Part shown: piece after piece, positions 60,550-64,000 of the stretch
Position numbering within the stretch: position 1 is the first letter of the stretch
Layout of the letters: the number at the start of each line of letters is the position of its first letter
Source of the DNA: WVYX01 sp039586815
GTDB lineage: Bacteria; Gemmatimonadota; Gemmatimonadetes; Gemmatimonadales; GWC2-71-9
Direction of reading: 5' to 3'
DNA: 64,000 nucleotides
Assembly (NCBI GenBank): GCA_039586815.1
Contig: JBDHJR010000013.1
Coordinates: 186,001 to 250,000 of the forward strand
The notes under the pieces: generated by a model
Database searches by the model: none
What the model saw: only the letters and a program-made list of their open reading frames with translations
What the model was told of the DNA's origin: nothing
Translations under genes and position numbers: made by a program

Positions 60550-61608
60550 GTGCGCGGTCTTATCGCCAATCTTGCCATGGCAGCAACGCTAGCGGCGCTT
60601 GCCGCTACGGCCACCGCCCAGGAGCGGGGGGCCTTCAGCGTGGGGCCGATCGTGGCTCAGTCCGGCCAGCAGGCGTCTGGTTACCTCGAGGTCGCCGCGG
60701 GCGTCGACGCGGGGACTCGCGTTCCCGTGACGGTGCTGCACGGTGCCGCGCCCGGGCCCGTACTTGCGCTCATCGCCGGCACGCACGGCTACGAGTATCC
60801 GCCGATCACGGCGCTGCAGCAGGTGCGCCGCAAGCTCGATCCCGCGGGACTCTCCGGCACCGTCATCATGGTGCACGTTGCGAACATGCCCTCATTCCTC
60901 GGAAGGACCATTTACTACAGTCCCGTGGATGGAAAGAACCTGAACCGGGTCTACCCCGGCAGCGGCGACGGAACGGTGAGCGAGCGGATCGCGCACGCCA
61001 TCACGACGAACGTCATCGACCAGGCCGACTTTGTGATCGACCTGCACTGCGGAGACGGGAACGAAGCGCTGAGGCCCTACACCTATTGGATGGTGACCGG
61101 CAACGCGGCGCTCGATTCGGCTTCGAAGCAGCTGGCTGTTGCCTTTGGGCTGGACCACATAGTGATTGACCGCGGCCGTCCGGCCGACGCCGGTGCCTCG
61201 GTTTATACCGCGAACACCGCACTGACGCGAGGCAAGCCGGCAATCACGACCGAGACGGGGCAGCTTGGGTCGAACGACCAGGAGTGGGTCGACATTGCCG
61301 CGCAGGGTGTGTGGAACCTCCTGCGGCACCTGGACATGATGCCGGGCGACGTGAAGGGCCCCGGGGCCATCGTGTGGCTCGACCGCTACGAGGTGTTGCG
61401 CAGCCCGGTGACCGGCATCTTCCGGCCCGCCGTGCGTGACGGATACGCTGTGGCCGAGGGTGGGCTCATCGGCACCCTGGTGGACTTCTTCGGCGAGCAG
61501 ATCGAGGAGGTCCGGGCCCCCTTCGCCGGCATCGTGAACTACGTGGTGGCCACGCCGCCGGTGAGCGAGGGTGAGCCGCTCGGGATGGTGAGCCGGGTGA
61601 AGCAGTAG
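60550..61608 (+). CDS. Secreted succinylglutamate desuccinylase/aspartoacylase-family zinc hydrolase
   Basis: A 352-residue AstE/AspA-type enzyme with an export signal: GTG at 60550 (GGAGGG 5 nt upstream) starts MRGLIANLAMAATLAALA, ending ATAQ at 24. Zinc ligands are H79 and E82 in GTHGYEYP and H166 in DLHCGDGNE. NLNRVYPG holds the substrate Arg, and the catalytic Glu is in TTETGQLG. The C-terminal about 80 residues form the family's barrel-like domain (GIFRPAVRDGYAVAEGGLIG). Family members are usually cytosolic, so a periplasmic or secreted one suggests hydrolysis of imported N-acyl amino acids or other amides. It starts with divergent spacing from the lipoprotein gene, with no clear promoter. 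Confidence 0.88.
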   Translation: MRGLIANLAMAATLAALAATATAQERGAFSVGPIVAQSGQQASGYLEVAAGVDAGTRVPVTVLHGAAPGPVLALIAGTHGYEYPPITALQQVRRKLDPAGLSGTVIMVHVANMPSFLGRTIYYSPVDGKNLNRVYPGSGDGTVSERIAHAITTNVIDQADFVIDLHCGDGNEALRPYTYWMVTGNAALDSASKQLAVAFGLDHIVIDRGRPADAGASVYTANTALTRGKPAITTETGQLGSNDQEWVDIAAQGVWNLLRHLDMMPGDVKGPGAIVWLDRYEVLRSPVTGIFRPAVRDGYAVAEGGLIGTLVDFFGEQIEEVRAPFAGIVNYVVATPPVSEGEPLGMVSRVKQ

Positions 61609-61711
61609 GAGGATCGCAGCCGGCCAAGTCTGGCCAGTGGGTCAGAGTGGAGGGGGAGCAGACGACGCACCCCAGGTGTACTCGTGGGTGAAGACACATG
61701 GGGAGGACCAC

Positions 61712-62119
61712 ATGAAGCGTTTCAGTCTGCTCACCCTGGCCGCAGCGGTTGCGGCTCTGGGCACCCTCGGTTGCGACGACCCCGCGGGTCAATGCGTGTG
61801 CACCGAGGAGTTCCGGACGTATCTCGTCACCGTCATCGACGACGCCGGCGCTCCGGTCTCGGACGTCGCCATCACCCGTACCAATCTGCGCACCGGAGGG
61901 GTGTTCGAGCCCACGTGGCTCGGGATGCCCGTGCCGGGCACCTACCTGGTAGCGGATGACGGCCTGCTCGACGAGTTCTCGAGCGAGGGTGACCTCGTGC
62001 GGGTCACCGGCGAGAAGGGCGGTGCCACGTTCGAGGCCCAGTTCGAGTTCGCCGTGCCCGATCCCTGCCGCTGCCACGTGGACAAGCTTGCCGGGCCTGA
62101 CACCGTGACCATTCGGTAA
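61712..62119 (+). CDS. Small lipoprotein with one Ig-like (regulatory) domain
   Basis: A 135-residue predicted lipoprotein: ATG at 61712 with GGGAGG upstream, signal peptide ending in lipobox LGTLGC (Cys about 20). The body is one carboxypeptidase-regulatory-like fold (YLVTVIDDAGAPVSDVAITRTNLRTGG, in parts, through VPGTYLVADDG). Cys pairs CVC and CRC near both ends (QCVCTEE and DPCRCHVD) suggest disulfide links. Function unknown. A 100-bp gap separates it from the desuccinylase gene on the same strand. Confidence 0.7.
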   Translation: MKRFSLLTLAAAVAALGTLGCDDPAGQCVCTEEFRTYLVTVIDDAGAPVSDVAITRTNLRTGGVFEPTWLGMPVPGTYLVADDGLLDEFSSEGDLVRVTGEKGGATFEAQFEFAVPDPCRCHVDKLAGPDTVTIR

Positions 62120-62137
62120 GCGGGACCAAGTCGGGAG

Positions 62138-62190
62138 CCTCGGGACGGGCGCAGTCCGGTCGTCAGCGAGGAGTAGATGCCGTCCCGAGG
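62138..62190. terminator. Possible hairpin between the lipoprotein and UnbU-like gene
   Basis: Arms cctcgggacgg (62138-62148) and ccgtcccgagg (62180-62190), perfect over 11 bp, loop 31 nt. The right arm lies in the last codons of the UnbU-like gene. Confidence 0.35.
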
Positions 62191-63032
62191 TTCCGGCTGC
62201 GCCCTCCACGCCACAGGTCCACCCACATCGCCACCGGCCCCACGAGGAACAGTGCCAGAATGGGTGGCGCCGGGTAGAGCGGGCGCAGCAGCCCCACCTG
62301 GTAGTCGCCCGCGATGCGGATGAGCGCCTCGACGACCGCGACCAGGGAGGCCACCAGGACTCGCCCCCGGCGCGTACGTACCGTGGTGCGCGGGTCGGTG
62401 ACCATGAAGAAGATGAACAGCTGGTACATCGGTCCGGTGATTGGAGCGATCTCGGCGAGCAGCGGGCCGCCCACCAGTGCCGTGCGGACTGCCGCCAACA
62501 ACAGGAAGCTCACCACGTACGTGAGGGTGACGTGGAGCATCCGGGCGCGCCACACGACCAGCAGGCCGACGGCCCAGATGACTGCATTCGTCGCGAGGTC
62601 ATTTCCCCACTGGTGACTCAGGATCGCAACGGTTCCAGGTGCCAATAGCAGCAGTGCGCTGATCGCGAAGTTGCTGGGGTTGAACAGGTGGCGATCGCGG
62701 TAGACGAGCACGTACTTGGAGCTGATGGCCAGCACGCCGCCTAGCGCAAATGGCCAGAGGAGGCCGGCCTGCGGCTTGAGCAGCAGGGAGAGACTGATCC
62801 CGCTGACGTACGCGCTCGCCAGGTTGACGAAGCGGCCGCGCACCACGCGTGAGCACATCGCCTCGGTCACGACGCAGGCGGCGAGGGCTGCGGCCAGCCG
62901 GTCGTACCCTCCCAGGATGGCGTAGCGCCACTCGCCGACCACGAGGATCAGCGTGATGAGGAAGACTATGAGGTAGCGCGGGTGAATGGTGTTGAGCCTC
63001 GCCCACGGGGCCCGCAGCGTCGCCTCGGTCAT
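62163..63032 (-). CDS. UnbU-like membrane protein (RnfD/NqrB fold)
   Basis: A 289-residue integral membrane protein with about eight helices. The segments NPSNFAISALLLLAPG (about 113-128), KPQAGLLWPFALGG and MVTDPRTTVRTRRGRV are those of UnbU, a relative of the RnfD/NqrB subunits of ion-translocating redox complexes. In NqrB and RnfD a related Thr takes covalent FMN, but I cannot assign the residue here. UnbU genes are known beside UnbV and in enediyne clusters, but are also widespread outside them. The ATG overlaps the UnbV-like stop upstream (ATGA), so the two are coupled. Convergent with the small lipoprotein gene. Confidence 0.83.
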   Translation of the reverse strand: MTEATLRAPWARLNTIHPRYLIVFLITLILVVGEWRYAILGGYDRLAAALAACVVTEAMCSRVVRGRFVNLASAYVSGISLSLLLKPQAGLLWPFALGGVLAISSKYVLVYRDRHLFNPSNFAISALLLLAPGTVAILSHQWGNDLATNAVIWAVGLLVVWRARMLHVTLTYVVSFLLLAAVRTALVGGPLLAEIAPITGPMYQLFIFFMVTDPRTTVRTRRGRVLVASLVAVVEALIRIAGDYQVGLLRPLYPAPPILALFLVGPVAMWVDLWRGGRSRNLGTASTPR

Positions 63033-64000
63033 GGCAGCGGTCGCACCGGCTCGGTCACGACGTGGAGCCGGTCCACTTGTGGCCCCTCGAGCCGCTGCAC
63101 TTCACCCGACGGCCACCGGATCTCCACTTCCTCGACGAGCGTGTGCGTGCCGAGCCCGAAGTGCAGGCGGCGGTCATTCTGGCTGGCGAAGCCCATCCCC
63201 CCCGCCACCACGCGGCGCTGCCGCCTCCCCCCGAACGCGACGACGACCTCGGCGCCGATGGCGCTGCGGTTGCTGCGGGAACCGACGAGCTGCAACGCGA
63301 TCCAGTGATTGCCGGGCGCGACGGTGTTGCGGTACACCAGGGCCGGTGCACTCTGATTCGCCACCACAACGTCAAGTACGCCACGGTTGAACAGGTCGGC
63401 GAAGGCAACGGCACGGCCGTCGTAGCGATCGGTCACCCCCACCACATCGGCCACATCCGTCAGCTGTCCTTCCCGATTCAGCAGGACCCGTGACCGCTCG
63501 TACCCCGACAGGCTAGCCGTACCGATGGGTGGCCAGGTCGCCGCGTCCTCGAAGACGGCGCCCGTCGCGCCCGCCACCTTGGACATGCCGTACCAGTAAT
63601 CCCGGTCGGGATCCGCAGAGATGAAGCCGTTGGCCACATAGAGGTCCATCCAACCGTCGTTGTTGAGGTCACCGAACTGCGCGCCCCACGCCCATCCGGC
63701 GTCGGCCACCACGCCGCGCGCGACCTCGCGGAACCGGCGGGTCTCCTCCAGGTAGTTGAGGCGCAGGTTGTTGCCCTGGAACAGGTAGCCACGCTCCGAG
63801 ATGTTGGTCACGAACACGTCGTGCCGGCCGCGGTTCAGGACGTCGCCCAGCGAGACCGACATCCCGCTCTTCGAATCGGTGTCGAGGCCGGCGAAGCTCA
63901 GTGTGAAGCGACGCCCTTCCTGGTTCTCGTACAGCTCCTCGGGACCGTAGTCGTTGGCCAGGTAGAGGTCGGGCCATCCATCATCGTTGAAGTCTGCCGC
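63029..64000 (-). CDS. FG-GAP/UnbV-type repeat protein (CRTAC1-like), N-terminus beyond window
   Basis: At least 323 residues, open to the window edge on its 5' side. FG-GAP/VCBS units are visible: AADFNDDGWPDLYLANDYG at the edge, then GDLNNDGWMDLYVANGF, and AFADLFNRGVLDVVVANQ, each with calcium-loop Asp residues. The C-terminus is the ASPIC/UnbV domain (NHWIALQLVGSRSNRSAIGAEVVVAFGG, in parts, then HFGLGTHTLVEEVEIRWPSG). It probably forms an extracellular propeller-like protein. Its stop overlaps the start of the UnbU-like gene by 4 bp. The start and any signal peptide lie outside the window. Confidence 0.9.
   Translation of the reverse strand, partial: AADFNDDGWPDLYLANDYGPEELYENQEGRRFTLSFAGLDTDSKSGMSVSLGDVLNRGRHDVFVTNISERGYLFQGNNLRLNYLEETRRFREVARGVVADAGWAWGAQFGDLNNDGWMDLYVANGFISADPDRDYWYGMSKVAGATGAVFEDAATWPPIGTASLSGYERSRVLLNREGQLTDVADVVGVTDRYDGRAVAFADLFNRGVLDVVVANQSAPALVYRNTVAPGNHWIALQLVGSRSNRSAIGAEVVVAFGGRRQRRVVAGGMGFASQNDRRLHFGLGTHTLVEEVEIRWPSGEVQRLEGPQVDRLHVVTEPVRPLP

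Overview
The window is GC-rich bacterial chromosome, densely coded on both strands. It has no transposase, integrase, phage gene, rRNA or CRISPR array. The gene content fits Gemmatimonadota: three roughly 1,040-residue secreted BNR/VPS10-type beta-propellers, many one-off outer-membrane beta-barrels, carboxypeptidase-regulatory-like proteins, a PEGA-domain Ser/Thr kinase, a eukaryotic-type citrate synthase and a UnbU/UnbV pair. This is inferred from gene content only; the window holds no rRNA or universal marker gene.

Layout. 1-2.6 kb: a truncated D-aminoacylase-like amidohydrolase and a secreted alpha/beta hydrolase (minus strand). 2.9-3.8 kb: egtD (ergothioneine). 3.8-14.5 kb: three BNR/VPS10 paralogues, two on minus and one on plus, the last followed by an outer-membrane protein. 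14.5-19 kb: a NifU-like Fe-S scaffold and a run of envelope proteins. 19.1-19.3 kb: tRNA-Leu(GAG) and tRNA-Thr(CGU) in one short transcription unit. 19.5-25.7 kb: a translationally coupled minus-strand operon of a 50-residue membrane peptide, two alkaline-phosphatase-superfamily enzymes and a membrane-bound sulfatase-fold protein with Thr at the formylglycine position, with one more membrane protein just downstream. 25.9-30 kb: a beta-barrel, a Cys-rich 4Fe-4S membrane protein, two odd small basic ORFs, a signal-peptidase-I-like protein with Arg in place of the catalytic Lys, and an SDR epimerase. 30.2-33.6 kb: a KamA-family radical SAM enzyme and an ADP-forming acyl-CoA synthetase, convergent. 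33.7-41.1 kb: a tight plus-strand operon of TIGR03546-like and TIGR03545-like proteins, a 1,584-residue acyl-adenylate-ligase/unknown/GNAT fusion and a small carbonic-anhydrase-like protein. 41.2-46.1 kb: citrate synthase, an M14 metallopeptidase and TerC. 46.3-51.1 kb: a Big2/PPC lipoprotein, a Ser/Thr kinase with zinc ribbon and PEGA domain, a TPR-like protein and a beta-barrel, the last three joined by 4-nt stop/start overlaps. 51.1-54.2 kb: small membrane proteins around a frameshifted penicillin acylase. 54.3-62.1 kb: envelope and housekeeping-like singletons, including a secreted aspartoacylase-family enzyme. 62.2-64 kb: UnbU/UnbV, the latter running off the window.

The gene set is dominated by secreted and envelope functions: signal peptides, lipoboxes and beta-barrels appear in about half of the genes. 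The strongest candidates for an undescribed system are the 33.7-41.1 kb operon, which may link acyl activation, N-acylation and envelope assembly, and the phosphatase/sulfatase-fold operon with its 50-residue leader peptide gene. Several intergenic regions share a promoter-like pattern (TTGnnn, 16-17 nt, TAGnnT); one carries a perfect 14-bp palindrome in its spacer. Strong hairpins separate most convergent pairs. All functions are read by eye from motifs.
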